From: Afipia sp. Root123D2
GTDB lineage: Bacteria > Pseudomonadota > Alphaproteobacteria > Rhizobiales > Xanthobacteraceae
Length of the DNA: 64,000 nt
Reading direction: 5' to 3'
Assembly: GCF_001425835.1 (NCBI RefSeq)
Contig: NZ_LMDP01000002.1
Coordinates: forward strand, 402,827-466,826
The notes beneath the pieces are model-generated. The model made no database searches. It had not been told where the DNA came from and saw only the letters and a list, made by a program, of their open reading frames with translations. Below are positions 6,499 through 16,691 of this stretch, piece after piece (the stretch's first letter is position 1; each line of letters opens with the position of its first letter). The translations under genes were made by a program, and so were the position numbers.

Positions 6499-9198
6499 GT
6501 GACCGACAGGCATCTCTCGACCTATCGCACCAAGCGGGACTTCACGAAAACCGCCGAGCCCAGCGGCAAGACAAAAGTCGCACCGTCGAAGCTGCGGCGG
6601 TTCGTAATCCAGAAGCATGACGCCACCCGCCTGCACTACGACCTGCGGCTCGAGATGGACGGCGTATTCAAATCATGGGCCATCACTCGCGGTCCGTCGC
6701 TCGATCCCAAAGACAAGCGCCTTGCGGTCGAAGTCGAGGATCACCCCCTCGACTACGGCGACTTCGAAGGGACGATTCCCAAAGGACAATACGGTAGCGG
6801 CACCGTGCAGTTATGGGATCGCGGCTACTGGTTGTCCGACGATCCCGAAAAAGGGCTGAAGAAGGGCGACCTGAAGTTTGCGCTGGAGGGAGAAAAGCTG
6901 CACGGCGAATGGGTGCTGGTGCGAATGAAGCACGACCGCAAAGGCGGCAAGCGCACCAACTGGCTGCTGATCAAGCACCGCGACAAGTACGCGAAGGAAG
7001 GCAAGGCGAACTCGATCCTCGACGACGATAAATCGGTCGCCTCAGGACGCCCGATGAAGCAAATAGCGCAGGGCAAGGGTCGCGCACCGAAACCGTTCAT
7101 GCTGAGAAAATCGTCAGCGGCAGCCGATCAGGTTTGGGATTCCAGCACGGGACTCGCCGCCGACGAAAGGAAATCGCCGGGGCGGAAAGTCACTGCTCGA
7201 AAGAGCGGAAAGAAGACAGGACGGAAGACCGCTCCCAACAAAGAGCACCGCGTCGGCGCCCTTCCCGACTTCATCGAGCCCGAACTCTGCACGTCGGTTG
7301 AGCGCCCACCTGCGGCGGCAGGCTGGATACATGAAATCAAATTCGACGGCTATCGCATCCAGATGCGGATCGCGGACGGCAACGTGACCCTGCGCACGCG
7401 CAAGGGCCTCGACTGGACGGACCAGTTTGCAGCGATTGCGAAGGCCGCAGAAAAATTGCCGGACGGCATTCTTGACGGCGAAATCGTTGCGCTCGATCAC
7501 ACCGGCGCGCCGAGTTTTGCGTCGCTGCAGGCGGCACTGTCCGATGGCAAAACCGGAGATCTGATCTTCTTCGCATTCGACTTTCTGTTCAGCGAGACCG
7601 AAGACCTTCGCCGCTTGCCGTTATCGGAGCGCAAGGGCCGATTGAAAACGTTACTCAATGGCAAGCGCAAGCCCGACGGTGTGATCCGCTACGTCGAGCA
7701 CTTCGAGACCGGTGGCGATGCGATCCTCCAATCGGCCCGCGAGCTTTCGCTCGAGGGCATTGTATCGAAAAAATTCAACGCACCCTATCGTTCGGGCCGC
7801 TCCAAAAGCTGGACCAAGGCGAAATGCCGGGCGGGCCATGAAGTCGTGATTGGCGGCTGGAAAAACAACGGCGGAAAATTCCGCTCGCTGATGGCCGGCG
7901 TGCCGCGCGGCGATCATCTCGCTTATGTCGGCGTTGTCGGCACAGGGTACGGACAGGCCGTCATCAAACGTATCATGCCCGATCTCAAGGCTGCAGCATC
8001 GTCGACGAATCCGTTCGGCGGCACCAACGCCCCGAAGAAAACCTCCGAGATCCACTGGCTCAAGCCCACGCTCGTTGCCGAGATCGAGTTCGCCGGCTGG
8101 ACCGGCGACGGCATGGTGCGGCAGGCTGCCTTCAAAGGACTGCGCAAGGACAAATCCGCCAGGGAGGTCACAGTGGACAAGCCTGTGAAAGCCGGGATTG
8201 CCGCGCCCAAGCCGGGCAAGAAAGACCGGTCACACGCGACCGAGGCGTCCGGATCGAAAGTGCGCGGCGTGACACGCACCGCGAAATCAACAGACAGCAG
8301 CGCCGAAGTGATGGGCGTCGCTATCTCCAAGCCGGACAAGGCGATGTGGCCTGACGGTGGTGACGGCGAGCCCGTCACCAAACGCGATCTGGCGCAATAT
8401 CTCGAGTCGGTCAGCGGCTGGATGCTCCGACATATCGAGGGACGGCCGTGCTCGATCATTCGCGCGCCGGACGGCATCGACGGAGAAACATTCTTCCAGC
8501 GCCACGCCATGGCGGGGATGTCGAAGCTGCTGGATCTCAAAAAAGTCTCCGGCGACCGCAAGCCGTATCTCCAGATCGATCGTGCCGAAGGTTTGATCGC
8601 CGTGGCGCAAATCGGCGGACTGGAATTCCACCCGTGGAATTGCGCGCCGAACGAACCGGACGTGCCGGGCCAGCTGGTGTTCGATCTCGATCCCGCGCCC
8701 GAGGTCGCATTCAATGCCGTTGTCGATGCCGCACGCGAGATGAGCGACCGGCTCAAGGAGCTCGGGCTTGAGACGTTCTGCAAAACCACCGGCGGCAAGG
8801 GATTACACGTCGTGGCGCCGTTAAAGGATGCGAAGAAGGACAAGATCGACTGGAAAACGGCGAAGGCTTTCGCACAGAAAGTTTGCCAGCAAATGGCCGC
8901 CGACAGCCCGGAGCGCTATCTGCTCAACATGTCGAAACAGCAGCGCAAGGGAAAGATCTTTCTCGACTATCTGCGCAACGACCGGATGGCGACGGCGGTC
9001 GCCCCCCTCTCGCCCCGCGCCCGCGCCGGAGCGCCAGTCTCGATGCCGCTGACCTGGATGCAGGTGCGCAGCGATCTCGACCCGATGAAATATACCGTGC
9101 GCACCGTACCGGCGTTGCTGAAGACATCGAAAGCGTGGGCGGACTACGATCGTGCGGCCCGGCCGCTGAAAGCGGCAATCGCGAAAATCGGAAAGTAG
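6499..9198 (+). CDS. ligD: ATP-dependent DNA ligase D (NHEJ multifunctional enzyme)
   Basis: 899 residues from GTG 6499 ([15 protein letters not shown]); an ATG at 6460 would add 13 residues but has no visible ribosome-binding site. Domain order is phosphoesterase - ligase - polymerase. The 3'-phosphoesterase domain (about 35-150) shows [11 protein letters not shown] and [13 protein letters not shown]. The ligase nucleotidyltransferase has the lysine motif KFDGYR (Lys281), later SLEGIVSKK and an OB-fold. The archaeo-eukaryotic primase-type polymerase begins near 595 and has the metal pair DLDPAP (Asp729, Asp731) and TTGGKGLHV. Linkers at about 185-245 and 555-590 are Lys-rich. It seals and processes breaks held by Ku. 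The stop codon abuts the stop codon of the convergent corA-like gene with no gap. Confidence 0.96.
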   Translation: MTDRHLSTYRTKRDFTKTAEPSGKTKVAPSKLRRFVIQKHDATRLHYDLRLEMDGVFKSWAITRGPSLDPKDKRLAVEVEDHPLDYGDFEGTIPKGQYGSGTVQLWDRGYWLSDDPEKGLKKGDLKFALEGEKLHGEWVLVRMKHDRKGGKRTNWLLIKHRDKYAKEGKANSILDDDKSVASGRPMKQIAQGKGRAPKPFMLRKSSAAADQVWDSSTGLAADERKSPGRKVTARKSGKKTGRKTAPNKEHRVGALPDFIEPELCTSVERPPAAAGWIHEIKFDGYRIQMRIADGNVTLRTRKGLDWTDQFAAIAKAAEKLPDGILDGEIVALDHTGAPSFASLQAALSDGKTGDLIFFAFDFLFSETEDLRRLPLSERKGRLKTLLNGKRKPDGVIRYVEHFETGGDAILQSARELSLEGIVSKKFNAPYRSGRSKSWTKAKCRAGHEVVIGGWKNNGGKFRSLMAGVPRGDHLAYVGVVGTGYGQAVIKRIMPDLKAAASSTNPFGGTNAPKKTSEIHWLKPTLVAEIEFAGWTGDGMVRQAAFKGLRKDKSAREVTVDKPVKAGIAAPKPGKKDRSHATEASGSKVRGVTRTAKSTDSSAEVMGVAISKPDKAMWPDGGDGEPVTKRDLAQYLESVSGWMLRHIEGRPCSIIRAPDGIDGETFFQRHAMAGMSKLLDLKKVSGDRKPYLQIDRAEGLIAVAQIGGLEFHPWNCAPNEPDVPGQLVFDLDPAPEVAFNAVVDAAREMSDRLKELGLETFCKTTGGKGLHVVAPLKDAKKDKIDWKTAKAFAQKVCQQMAADSPERYLLNMSKQQRKGKIFLDYLRNDRMATAVAPLSPRARAGAPVSMPLTWMQVRSDLDPMKYTVRTVPALLKTSKAWADYDRAARPLKAAIAKIGK

Positions 9199-10176
9199 CT
9201 ACAGCCACTTCTTCCATTTGAAGAACATGTAGGGAAAGATCGCCGCGAAGAGCATCATGATCAGTGCCATCGGATAGCCATGCGGCCAATCCAGTTCCGG
9301 CATCAGTTTGAAATTCATGCCGTAGATCGAAGCGATCAGGGTGGGCGGCATTAGCACCACCGCCATCACCGAGAACAACTTGATGATGTTGTTCTGTTCG
9401 AGATTGACCACGCCGAGCATCGCATCAAGCACGAAGGTGATCTTGTTCGACAGATACGACGCATGATCCGTCAATGACTGGATGTCGCGCTGCAAGGTCT
9501 TGAATTGCGCCTTCTGCTCCTTGCTCCAGCGCCCGGCCGTGTCGGTCTCGACAGTCAGGAATGAAATGACGCGGCCGATCGATACCAGACTCTCGCGGAC
9601 CTTCGAGGTGAGGTCGCCCTTGCGCCCGATGGTGAGAAGAATTTGCGAATACTTGCGAGAATGGCCGCGATCGGCGGACGGTTCAAAAATGTCAGAACTC
9701 ACACCATCAACGTCGCCGCCGATACGCTCCAGAATGTCGGCACAGCGGTCGATGATGCCGTCAAGCAGTTCGAGCAGCACCGAATCGCCGGTGATGTTGG
9801 CCGCGCAGGACCGGCCGAGCTTGGCCGCCACCAGCATGAACGGCTTCGGCTCATCATACCGAACCGTCACCAACCGGTGATCGGTCAGGATGAACGATAC
9901 CGGCGTGATCCGCGGATTGCCGCTGTCGGTGGCGCACATCAGCGTCGCGGTCATGTAGCGCGCGCCGTTCTCGATATAGAGCCGCGAGGAGATCTCGATT
10001 TCCTGCATGTCCTCGCGGGTCGGAATCTCGATGCCGACCAGTTTCTCGACTGCCTTGTCCTCGCCCGGCTCCGGCGACTTGAGATCGATCCACACCGCAT
10101 TCGCTGGAAGCGCATCGAGATCGACGTCCTCGACTTTCTTCAGCGATGTGGCCGTGGGGGCAAAAACCGACAGCAT
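9199..10176 (-). CDS. CorA-family magnesium/divalent cation transporter
   Basis: 325 residues. A long cytoplasmic alpha/beta N-terminal part (1-250) contains helical regions around SRKYSQILLTIGRKGDL and SKEQKAQFKTLQRDIQ. Two transmembrane helices end the protein: VMAVVLMPPTLIASIYGMNF and a C-terminal one ending FFKWKKWL. The signature YGMN (285-288) forms the selectivity ring of CorA pentamers. It is inner-membrane and likely imports Mg2+ (Co2+/Ni2+ possible). Start ATG at 10176 follows a GGAG. The gene has a 326-bp structured upstream region (10177-10502). Confidence 0.92.
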   Translation of the reverse strand: MLSVFAPTATSLKKVEDVDLDALPANAVWIDLKSPEPGEDKAVEKLVGIEIPTREDMQEIEISSRLYIENGARYMTATLMCATDSGNPRITPVSFILTDHRLVTVRYDEPKPFMLVAAKLGRSCAANITGDSVLLELLDGIIDRCADILERIGGDVDGVSSDIFEPSADRGHSRKYSQILLTIGRKGDLTSKVRESLVSIGRVISFLTVETDTAGRWSKEQKAQFKTLQRDIQSLTDHASYLSNKITFVLDAMLGVVNLEQNNIIKLFSVMAVVLMPPTLIASIYGMNFKLMPELDWPHGYPMALIMMLFAAIFPYMFFKWKKWL

Positions 10177-10502
10177 AAGGACACTCCGTCACGGGCACGA
10201 TGACGACCTCGTGCCAAAACGCAAATTCATTCGATTCTTGCAAGCCTTCCGCGACGGGCTGACGACACGGTGGTTGCTGGCCGGAGATCACTCCGTCCGG
10301 GCCCGGAATCGGGCTGGAAGTCGGTCAATGGACCAGCCCGTCAGTCCGGACTGCGGCAGCAAAGTCACAGGTCGCCGCCGCCTTGCCGAAGCCGAGCCCT
10401 GAATACTGGAATTACAGGATGATTTGCGGTTTATAAAGATGAGCGGCTGGCAGAATCATGCCGCAAACGCCATGTGACCTAGCGCCGCGCCTGGAATCCC
10501 CG
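10177..10502. other. Intergenic region between corA-like gene and L,D-transpeptidase; structured
   Basis: No protein gene is evident. Inverted repeats occur at 10311-10341 (CGGGCTGG / CCAGCCCG, 15-base loop) and 10343-10354 (CAGTCCGGACTG). Read on the minus strand they would lie in or before the leader of the corA-like gene. A minus-strand reading frame beginning with GTG at 10291 runs through the leader and out of frame into the corA-like gene. It could be a leader peptide, or chance. No known riboswitch was recognised. Confidence 0.35.
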
Positions 10503-11189
10503 ATGTCGTCCCTTGTCCCGAAATTCGCTGCTGTTCTGGCCGCCGCCGTCATGCTGGCGGGCTGCATGCAAACAGCCACCTATCAGGCAGCCCCGGAGGC
10601 AAATCTGAAGCCCCGCGACAAGGAGTATCTGTCGAAGGTCTCCTACGCCAAAACCCCCGTCGCACCGCCGTTCCGCCGCGCCATCGTCGACTATCATCGT
10701 CACGAGGCGCCCGGCTCCATCATGGTCGATTCCGATAACCACTACCTTTATTACGTGCTCGATGGCGGCAAGGCGATCCGCTACGGCATTACCGTCGGCG
10801 AAGAGGCGATGGCGTGGTCCGGCATCGCCAAGGTCGGCGCCAAGAACGAATGGCCGGACTGGCACCCGACCAAGGGCGAAATCGAGCGCCTCGGCGTCCC
10901 GACCTTCGTCAAGGGCGGCCCCGACAACCCGATGGGGTCGCGGGCGATCTATCTTTATTCCGGCGGCAAGGACACCCTGTTCCGGATCCACGGCACCAAC
11001 CAGCCCGAATATATCGGCGCCTCGATCTCGTCGGGCTGCATCCGCATGACCAACGAGGACGTCATCGACCTTTATGACAAGGTCAAGATGGGCGCCATTG
11101 TGGTGGTGCTCGAACCCAAGCAGGGCGACTCACCCTTCAAGCCGAAAATGGCGCTGCGTGGTGGGGCCGCCACCACCTTCATCCAGTAG
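10503..11189 (+). CDS. L,D-transpeptidase (YkuD) lipoprotein, copy 1
   Basis: 228 residues from ATG 10503. The signal peptide ends in the lipobox LAGC (Cys about 21), so it is a lipid-anchored envelope protein. The YkuD catalytic domain shows the HGTN...SGCIRM pattern: RIHGTNQPEYIG and then SSGCIRMTNEDVIDLY, where Cys is the nucleophile and His the base. Such enzymes form 3-3 (meso-DAP to DAP) peptidoglycan cross-links or attach proteins to peptidoglycan. A near-identical paralogue follows at 11471-12154. Confidence 0.93.
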   Translation: MSSLVPKFAAVLAAAVMLAGCMQTATYQAAPEANLKPRDKEYLSKVSYAKTPVAPPFRRAIVDYHRHEAPGSIMVDSDNHYLYYVLDGGKAIRYGITVGEEAMAWSGIAKVGAKNEWPDWHPTKGEIERLGVPTFVKGGPDNPMGSRAIYLYSGGKDTLFRIHGTNQPEYIGASISSGCIRMTNEDVIDLYDKVKMGAIVVVLEPKQGDSPFKPKMALRGGAATTFIQ

Positions 11190-11470
11190 GCGGTTCGCCT
11201 AGCGATTCGTCATTGGCCCCGGCCCCCTTCTCTTCCCTCGCCCTATTTGACCGCCTTGGTCTGCCTCCGCGCCTCCTGCGTAGGCATTTACCCGCGCGCG
11301 ACGACCGATCTGCGGCTCAAAAGTCACAGCGAGCTTGCTGCATGGCAAAATGGGGCACGGAACGGTGGAAAAGAGAACGGATTGCGGGCAAAACGAAGTC
11401 ACGAAATTGAAAGTCATTCGGGCTTAGGTGCAAGCCGCATCGGCTGAATTTTGTTTGTCAGGGTTTGGGA

Positions 11471-12154
11471 ATGTCGTCGTTCGGGTCAAAGATCGCCATC
11501 GTGCTTGCGGGCGCCATGCTTGCCGGCTGCATGCAGACCACCGCTACCTTCGAGAAGGCACCGGAAGCGAGCCTCAAGCCGCGCGACAAGGAGCTTTTAG
11601 CCAAGGCGCGCTACGAGAAGGTCCCGGTGGCTCCGCCGTTCCGCCGCGCGATCGTCAAATACCATCGCAAGGAAACGCCGGGTTCGATCGTCGTCGATTC
11701 CGACAATCACTATCTCTATTACGTGCTGGATGGCGGCAAGGCCATCCGCTACGGCGTGACCGTTGGCGAGGAAGCCCTGGCATTTTCCGGCATCGCCCGG
11801 GTCGGCAACATGCAGGAATGGCCGAAGTGGACGCCAACCGCGGACATCCACAAGCGCATCGAAGGTCTGCCGCAATCCGTGCCCGGCGGCCCGGATAATC
11901 CGCTCGGCGCCCGCGCGCTGTATCTTTACCAGGGCAATCGCGACACTCTGTTCCGGATTCACGGCACCAACCAGCCGGAATATATCGGCGCGTCGATTTC
12001 GTCCGGCTGCATCCGCATGACCAACGAGGACGTCATCGACCTCTATGACCGGGTCAAGCCGGGCTCGGTGGTTGTGGTGCTCGATCCCAAGCAGGGTGAC
12101 TCGCCCTTCAACTCGAAGATGGCGCTGCAGGGCGGCTCCACCATGGTCGACTAG
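11471..12154 (+). CDS. L,D-transpeptidase (YkuD) lipoprotein, copy 2
   Basis: 227 residues from ATG 11471, with the same architecture as copy 1: lipobox LAGC, linker FEKAPEASLKPRDKELLAK, and a YkuD domain with RIHGTNQPEYIG and SSGCIRMTNEDVIDLY. The two proteins align almost without gaps, including the C-terminal KQGDSPF...KMAL. That indicates a tandem duplication, with divergence concentrated in the middle (TADIHKRIEGLPQSV versus KGEIERLGVPTF). The 281-bp gap between copies has no gene. An intrinsic terminator follows. Confidence 0.93.
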   Translation: MSSFGSKIAIVLAGAMLAGCMQTTATFEKAPEASLKPRDKELLAKARYEKVPVAPPFRRAIVKYHRKETPGSIVVDSDNHYLYYVLDGGKAIRYGVTVGEEALAFSGIARVGNMQEWPKWTPTADIHKRIEGLPQSVPGGPDNPLGARALYLYQGNRDTLFRIHGTNQPEYIGASISSGCIRMTNEDVIDLYDRVKPGSVVVVLDPKQGDSPFNSKMALQGGSTMVD

Positions 12155-12172
12155 GCCTGTTCATCGCAGATC

Positions 12173-12202
12173 AAAAAGCGCCGGTTTACCGGCGCTTTTT
12201 TT
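12173..12202. terminator. Bidirectional intrinsic terminator
   Basis: AAGCGCCGG-TTTA-CCGGCGCTT forms a perfect 9-bp stem with a 4-base loop, flanked by A's on the left and a T8-type run on the right. It lies between the convergent ends of the L,D-transpeptidase copy 2 and the extensin-like gene and can stop both. Confidence 0.9.
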
Positions 12203-12209
12203 ACGGCCG

Positions 12210-13166
12210 CTACCGTGCGCCGCGCTTGCCGGATTTTGCCCGCGCGGGCTCCTCGGCTGCATCGCTGGCTGCCGGTTCGGATACCGCCGGTTCGGGGGCT
12301 TTCTCAGCCGCTTCGCGCGGCGGGGCATCCTGTGGCCGTTCCACAGGCATCAACGGCGCAACCTTCGGCGACGGGTCGTCCACGCCCCATTGGCAGATCT
12401 TGTAGTTGTTACGACGCTCGGCGAGATCGAGATGGATATGGTCTTCGTGATACCAGTCCGAGCCCGGACCGAGTACGGTCGAGAAACGGCTGCAGACCGA
12501 CATCAGCACCTTTTCGCGCGTCGTGCGCGCGACCGTGCGATCGGTCAATGACAGCACAGTTCCATCCGCCAGCTTGAACCCGCGCACATCGAGCGCATTG
12601 GCCTTGCCGTGTTCTGACAGCTTCGCGCCCTTGACGCGATTGCGGCCGCGGCACTCGAAGGAATCGAAATTATCCAGTTCGGTCATTTCGGTGCCGAGGC
12701 CGGCCAGCAGCGGCGCAGCATCCTCACGCACCCAGTTTGCGATCGCGGTCGCCATCATGCAGCGGAGGATCGCCGCCGGCTTGACGGCCACGCGCCGGGC
12801 GTCCGGCAGCACGACGGCTTCGAGCCGTACCAGGTCGTCCCCGCCGCAACCGCCCGGTCCCACAACGGAGGGCACGGACGGCGCAACCGCAATCGCATCG
12901 GTCAATGCGAGGCGGCATGCCGACGGCTCGGGCGGCTTTGGCTGGACGGCAGCCTCAGCTGCTGGCGGGGCCTGATCGGCGGCAACCGGGGGCACCGCGT
13001 GCGGCGCTCCCGGCGGACGAGGACGCGGCAGCGGCACCGCCACAGCAAATACCGACGTGGTTAAAAGCAGCGCCAGCGCTGTCGCAATTATCGGCAACGT
13101 CCTTATACCGCAGGCCTTTCGACGATAAGACCATTTGCGGGCAGCGGTGGGCGCGCTAAAGTTCAT
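12210..13166 (-). CDS. Extensin-like C-terminal domain protein, secreted
   Basis: 318 residues from ATG 13166. The N-terminus is basic, then a hydrophobic signal/anchor helix LPIIATALALLLTTSVFAVAV, then a Pro/Ala-rich linker (RPRPPGAPHAVPPVAADQAPP). The conserved domain (about 80-270) has CRLALTDAIAVAPS, LRCMMATAIANWV, GRNRVKGAKLSEHGKANALDVRGF and SDWYHEDHIHLDL. The H...D...HxH pattern resembles the metal-binding peptidase M15-like fold suggested for the extensin-like family. Probably periplasmic and cell-wall related, in line with the adjacent L,D-transpeptidases. The C-terminus is Ala/Pro/Glu-rich and disordered. Confidence 0.87.
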   Translation of the reverse strand: MNFSAPTAARKWSYRRKACGIRTLPIIATALALLLTTSVFAVAVPLPRPRPPGAPHAVPPVAADQAPPAAEAAVQPKPPEPSACRLALTDAIAVAPSVPSVVGPGGCGGDDLVRLEAVVLPDARRVAVKPAAILRCMMATAIANWVREDAAPLLAGLGTEMTELDNFDSFECRGRNRVKGAKLSEHGKANALDVRGFKLADGTVLSLTDRTVARTTREKVLMSVCSRFSTVLGPGSDWYHEDHIHLDLAERRNNYKICQWGVDDPSPKVAPLMPVERPQDAPPREAAEKAPEPAVSEPAASDAAEEPARAKSGKRGAR

Positions 13167-13230
13167 ACAGATCCCTTGCGGACCGCCAAACAACGCGAAC
13201 AAGAAAGCTGTTTTGAGGAGGAGACATTCA

Positions 13231-14859
13231 ATGCTCGGATTGATGCAAGACTGGCCCTTGCTGTGTCATCGGATTATCGACCATGCGGCAGCGATACATG
13301 GCAATCAGGAAGTCGTCACCCGATCCGTCGAAGGTCCCATACATCGGACCAATTACGCCGAAATTCGAGCGCGCGCGCTGAAAGTTGGTCAGAAGCTCGA
13401 TCAGGAAGGAATCAAGCTCGGCGACCGCGTCGCCACCATCGCGTGGAACACGTGGCGTCATCTGGAAGCCTGGTACGGCATCATGGGCATCGGCGCCATT
13501 TGCCATACCGTCAACCCGCGCCTGTTCCCCGACCAGATCGTCTGGATCGTCAATCATGCGCAGGATCGCGTAATGATGACCGACCTCACCTTCGTGCCGC
13601 TGCTGGAGAAGATCGCGGACAAGATGCCGTCGATCGAACGCTACGTCGTGTTCACCGACAAGGCGCACATGCCGCAGACCACGCTGAAGAACGCGATCGC
13701 CTACGAGGACTGGATCGCGGAGGTCGATGGCAATTTCACCTGGAAGGAGTTCGACGAAAACACCGCGGCCGCGATGTGCTACACCTCCGGCACCACCGGC
13801 GACCCGAAGGGCGTGCTCTATTCGCACCGCTCGAACGTGATGCATGCGCTGATGGCGAACAACTCGGACGCCCTTGGTACTCGCGCGCAGGACGTGATGC
13901 TGCCGGTTGTCCCGCTGTTCCACGCCAATAGCTGGGGTATCGCCTTCTCGGCGCCAACGATGGGCACCAAGCTGGTGATGCCTGGACCCAAGCTCGATGG
14001 CGCGTCGGTGTATGAACTGCTCTCGACCGAGAAGGTCACCTATACCGCCGGCGTTCCGACGGTGTGGCTGATGCTGCTGCAATACATGGCAACCGAGAAG
14101 AAGACATTGCCCGACCTCAAGGTCGTCATCTGCGGCGGATCGGCGATGCCGCGTTCGATGATCAAGGCATTCATGGATATGGGTGTCGAGCCTCGCCACG
14201 CTTGGGGCATGACCGAGATGAGCCCGATCGGAACGGTGGGCGCGCTCAAGCCGCCGTTCTCCGATCTGACCGGCGACGCCGCCCTCGACATTCTGCAAAC
14301 CCAAGGCTATCCGCCATTCGGGGTGCAGATGAAAATCACCGATGACGCCGGCAAGGAATTGCCGTGGGATGGCAAGACGTTTGGCCGCCTCAAGGTGAGC
14401 GGCCCATCGGTGGCCAAGGCCTATTACCGCGTCGACACCAATATTCTCGACGATAAGGGCTTTTTCGACACCGGCGACGTCGCCACGATCGACGGGGGCG
14501 GCTATATGCGGATCACAGACCGCTCGAAGGACGTCATCAAGTCGGGCGGCGAGTGGATTTCGTCGATCGACCTTGAGAACCTCGCCGTCGGCCATCCGAA
14601 GGTGCTCGAAGCCGCCGTCATCGGCGTCGCGCACCCGAAGTGGGATGAGCGGCCGCTGCTGATCGTCCAGCTCAAACCGGAACAGAAGGCGACCCGGGAG
14701 GAGATCCTGCAATACATGGACGGCAAGATCGCCAAATGGTGGATGCCCGACGACGTCCAGTTCGTTGACGCCATTCCACACACCGCCACCGGCAAGATCC
14801 TGAAAACAGCGCTGCGCGACCAGTTCAAGGATTACACCCTGCCCAGCGCGGCCGCCTGA
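13231..14859 (+). CDS. Acyl-CoA ligase (DmdB / medium-to-long-chain type)
   Basis: 542 residues. AMP-forming acyl-CoA synthetase of the ANL superfamily: ATP-binding loop [11 protein letters not shown] (184-194), A5 motif [13 protein letters not shown]7 [12 protein letters not shown]8 [15 protein letters not shown], and the catalytic lysine in the C-terminal [13 protein letters not shown]. The closest named subgroup is the 3-(methylthio)propionyl-CoA ligase / fatty-acyl-CoA ligase group. Substrate is not decidable here. The start ATG follows GAGGAGGAG eight bases upstream. It is monocistronic, ending in a strong terminator. Confidence 0.92.
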   Translation: MLGLMQDWPLLCHRIIDHAAAIHGNQEVVTRSVEGPIHRTNYAEIRARALKVGQKLDQEGIKLGDRVATIAWNTWRHLEAWYGIMGIGAICHTVNPRLFPDQIVWIVNHAQDRVMMTDLTFVPLLEKIADKMPSIERYVVFTDKAHMPQTTLKNAIAYEDWIAEVDGNFTWKEFDENTAAAMCYTSGTTGDPKGVLYSHRSNVMHALMANNSDALGTRAQDVMLPVVPLFHANSWGIAFSAPTMGTKLVMPGPKLDGASVYELLSTEKVTYTAGVPTVWLMLLQYMATEKKTLPDLKVVICGGSAMPRSMIKAFMDMGVEPRHAWGMTEMSPIGTVGALKPPFSDLTGDAALDILQTQGYPPFGVQMKITDDAGKELPWDGKTFGRLKVSGPSVAKAYYRVDTNILDDKGFFDTGDVATIDGGGYMRITDRSKDVIKSGGEWISSIDLENLAVGHPKVLEAAVIGVAHPKWDERPLLIVQLKPEQKATREEILQYMDGKIAKWWMPDDVQFVDAIPHTATGKILKTALRDQFKDYTLPSAAA

Positions 14860-14907
14860 CGATCGAAGGCGCAGTCTCGCCGCCTCGCAAGACGGCCTGC
14901 CGATAAC

Positions 14908-14939
14908 AGCGAGCCGGGATCACTCCCGGCTCGCTTTTT
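14908..14939 (+). terminator. Intrinsic terminator of the acyl-CoA ligase gene
   Basis: AGCGAGCCGGGA-TCAC-TCCCGGCTCGCT is a perfect 12-bp stem, followed by TTTTTG. A classical rho-independent terminator about 50 bases after the stop codon. Confidence 0.93.
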
Positions 14940-14975
14940 GTTGCGCGGCCAAATCCGCGAAGGCACAACAGCCGG

Positions 14976-15704
14976 ATGGGATTGATCTTCATCCTCGCGG
15001 TCGGCCTTGCGGCCGGAATTGTCAGCGGCATTGTCGGCACGGGATCATCGATCATGCTGGTGCCGGTGCTGGCCTATGTCTACGGGCCAAAGGAAGCCGT
15101 CCCGATCATGGCGGTCGCATCGGTGATGGCCAACCTGTCGCGCATTCTGGCGTGGTGGCGCGAGGTCGACTGGCGCGCCTTCGCGGTCTATTCCGTGACC
15201 GGCGCACCCGCTGCTTTCCTCGGTGCGCGAACCCTGCTGGTGCTGCCGGCGCGGGCGGTCGACATCGCCATCGGCGTTTTCCTGCTGACGATGATACCGG
15301 GACGGCACTGGCTGGCGGCGCGTATGCTTCGCCTCAACCTGTGGCACCTCGCGCTCGCCGGCGCGATCATCGGCTTCCTGACCGGCATCGTGGTTTCGAC
15401 CGGCCCGATTTCGGTTCCGGTCTTCCTCGGCTACGGGCTGATCAAAGGCGCCTTTCTCGCCACCGAGGCAGCCGGCTCGCTCACGATCTATTTCAGCAAA
15501 ATCCTGACGTTCCAGAACGCCGGCGCATTGCCGTGGGAGATGTTCACGAAAGGTCTGGTGGCCGGTTCGTCGCTGATGGTCGGGGCGTTCGTCGCCAAAC
15601 CCTTCGTCCTGCGGCTGCCACCAGAAACCTTTCGCTATGCGATGGACGCGATGATGCTGATCGCGGGATTGAGCATGCTGTGGAACGCACTGCACGTGGC
15701 CTGA
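14976..15704 (+). CDS. TauE/SafE-family membrane transporter
   Basis: 242 residues, mostly hydrophobic, with about eight predicted transmembrane helices. The N-terminal glycine-rich repeat GLAAGIVSGIVGTGSSIMLVPVL and its counterpart in the second half (GAIIGFLTGIVVSTGPISVPVFLGYG) are the pseudo-duplicated signatures of the TauE/SafE (sulfite/organosulfonate exporter) family. Inner-membrane. Substrate is probably a small anion such as sulfite or a sulfonate but is not shown by context. The start lies 37 bases after the upstream terminator. Confidence 0.88.
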   Translation: MGLIFILAVGLAAGIVSGIVGTGSSIMLVPVLAYVYGPKEAVPIMAVASVMANLSRILAWWREVDWRAFAVYSVTGAPAAFLGARTLLVLPARAVDIAIGVFLLTMIPGRHWLAARMLRLNLWHLALAGAIIGFLTGIVVSTGPISVPVFLGYGLIKGAFLATEAAGSLTIYFSKILTFQNAGALPWEMFTKGLVAGSSLMVGAFVAKPFVLRLPPETFRYAMDAMMLIAGLSMLWNALHVA

Positions 15705-15842
15705 CCGCCTTCCCATTGTGGTAATGCCGCCGGCAACGGCAGATTTCAGCATGACCGGCTTCACAGCGCCCCGAAAAATGAGTTAGGTCAACGGTGCGCA
15801 CGGTCTTCCGTCGCAAACCCACGTCCGCATGGAATTCGAGGC

Positions 15843-16691
15843 ATGGCCCGCAGGTTTTCCGCTCCGTACCAGATGGAGCCCGTATCCAGTCTGGCGACGT
15901 GGGCGCGCCGCCTCGCGATCTTCTCGCTGATCACGGCGATCGTTTCGATCATCATCGTCCGGTTCGGCTTTCTCGATTTCAAGCCGGCGCTTGCCACCTT
16001 CTTCGGCGCGCTTGCCTGCGCCGGATTGTCGATCCTGGTCAGCATCGCCGCTTTCGCAGCGATCTGGCAGAACGGATCTCGCGGCATGGCACGAATTCTG
16101 TTCGCGCTGCTGCTCGACATCCTGATCCTAGCCTATCCTGCCTATCTCGCGTTCCAGTACCGGACGCTGCCGCCGATCCACGACATCACCACCGACCCGA
16201 TCAATCCGCCGCAGTTCGACGCACTGGCGCGGCTGCGCGCTGGCGACGAAGTGAACACCGGCATCTACTCTGGCCTTTATTCGGCGGAATTGCAGCGCGC
16301 GGCCTATCCCAATATCGAACCAGTCGATCTCGATGTTTCACCGCAAAAGGCCTACGACACCGTTCTCCATCTCGTGGCACGGCGAAAATGGCTCGTGGTC
16401 GACGAACGTCCGCCACAGCCGCCACTGCGCATCGCGCGGATCGAAGCCGTGGCGCGAACGCCGATTATGGGATTCCGCGAGGATGTCTCGATCCGGATCG
16501 TGCCGTTCGGCGATGGATCGCGGGTCGATGTCCGCTCGTCGTCCCGGTATTTCGAGCACGACCTGGGCAGCAACGCCGCACGCATCACCAAGCTGATCGA
16601 CGATCTCAATCAGGCGATCGACGACGCCGCGCCGGCGAAAAAGATTCTGGCGCCGGCCAAGCCTCAGGCCAAGGGCCCGGTCAAGCGATAG
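15843..16691 (+). CDS. DUF1499 membrane protein
   Basis: 282 residues. Three hydrophobic segments lie in the N-terminal third: LAIFSLITAIVSIIIVRFGF, ATFFGALACAGLSILVSIAAF, and LFALLLDILILAYPAYLAF. The C-terminal soluble half is a DUF1499 domain (PPIHDITTDPINPPQF, then VDLDVSPQKAYDTVLHLV, MGFREDVSIRIVPF, RVDVRSSSRY). Function is unknown. The end overlaps the convergent MBL-fold gene by 28 bases. Confidence 0.87.
   Translation: MARRFSAPYQMEPVSSLATWARRLAIFSLITAIVSIIIVRFGFLDFKPALATFFGALACAGLSILVSIAAFAAIWQNGSRGMARILFALLLDILILAYPAYLAFQYRTLPPIHDITTDPINPPQFDALARLRAGDEVNTGIYSGLYSAELQRAAYPNIEPVDLDVSPQKAYDTVLHLVARRKWLVVDERPPQPPLRIARIEAVARTPIMGFREDVSIRIVPFGDGSRVDVRSSSRYFEHDLGSNAARITKLIDDLNQAIDDAAPAKKILAPAKPQAKGPVKR

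Noticed and set aside
13228..14781. A 517-codon open frame on the minus strand opposite the acyl-CoA ligase
   Set aside because: Antisense shadow of a complete ANL-family enzyme with all motifs on the plus strand; no family features of its own.
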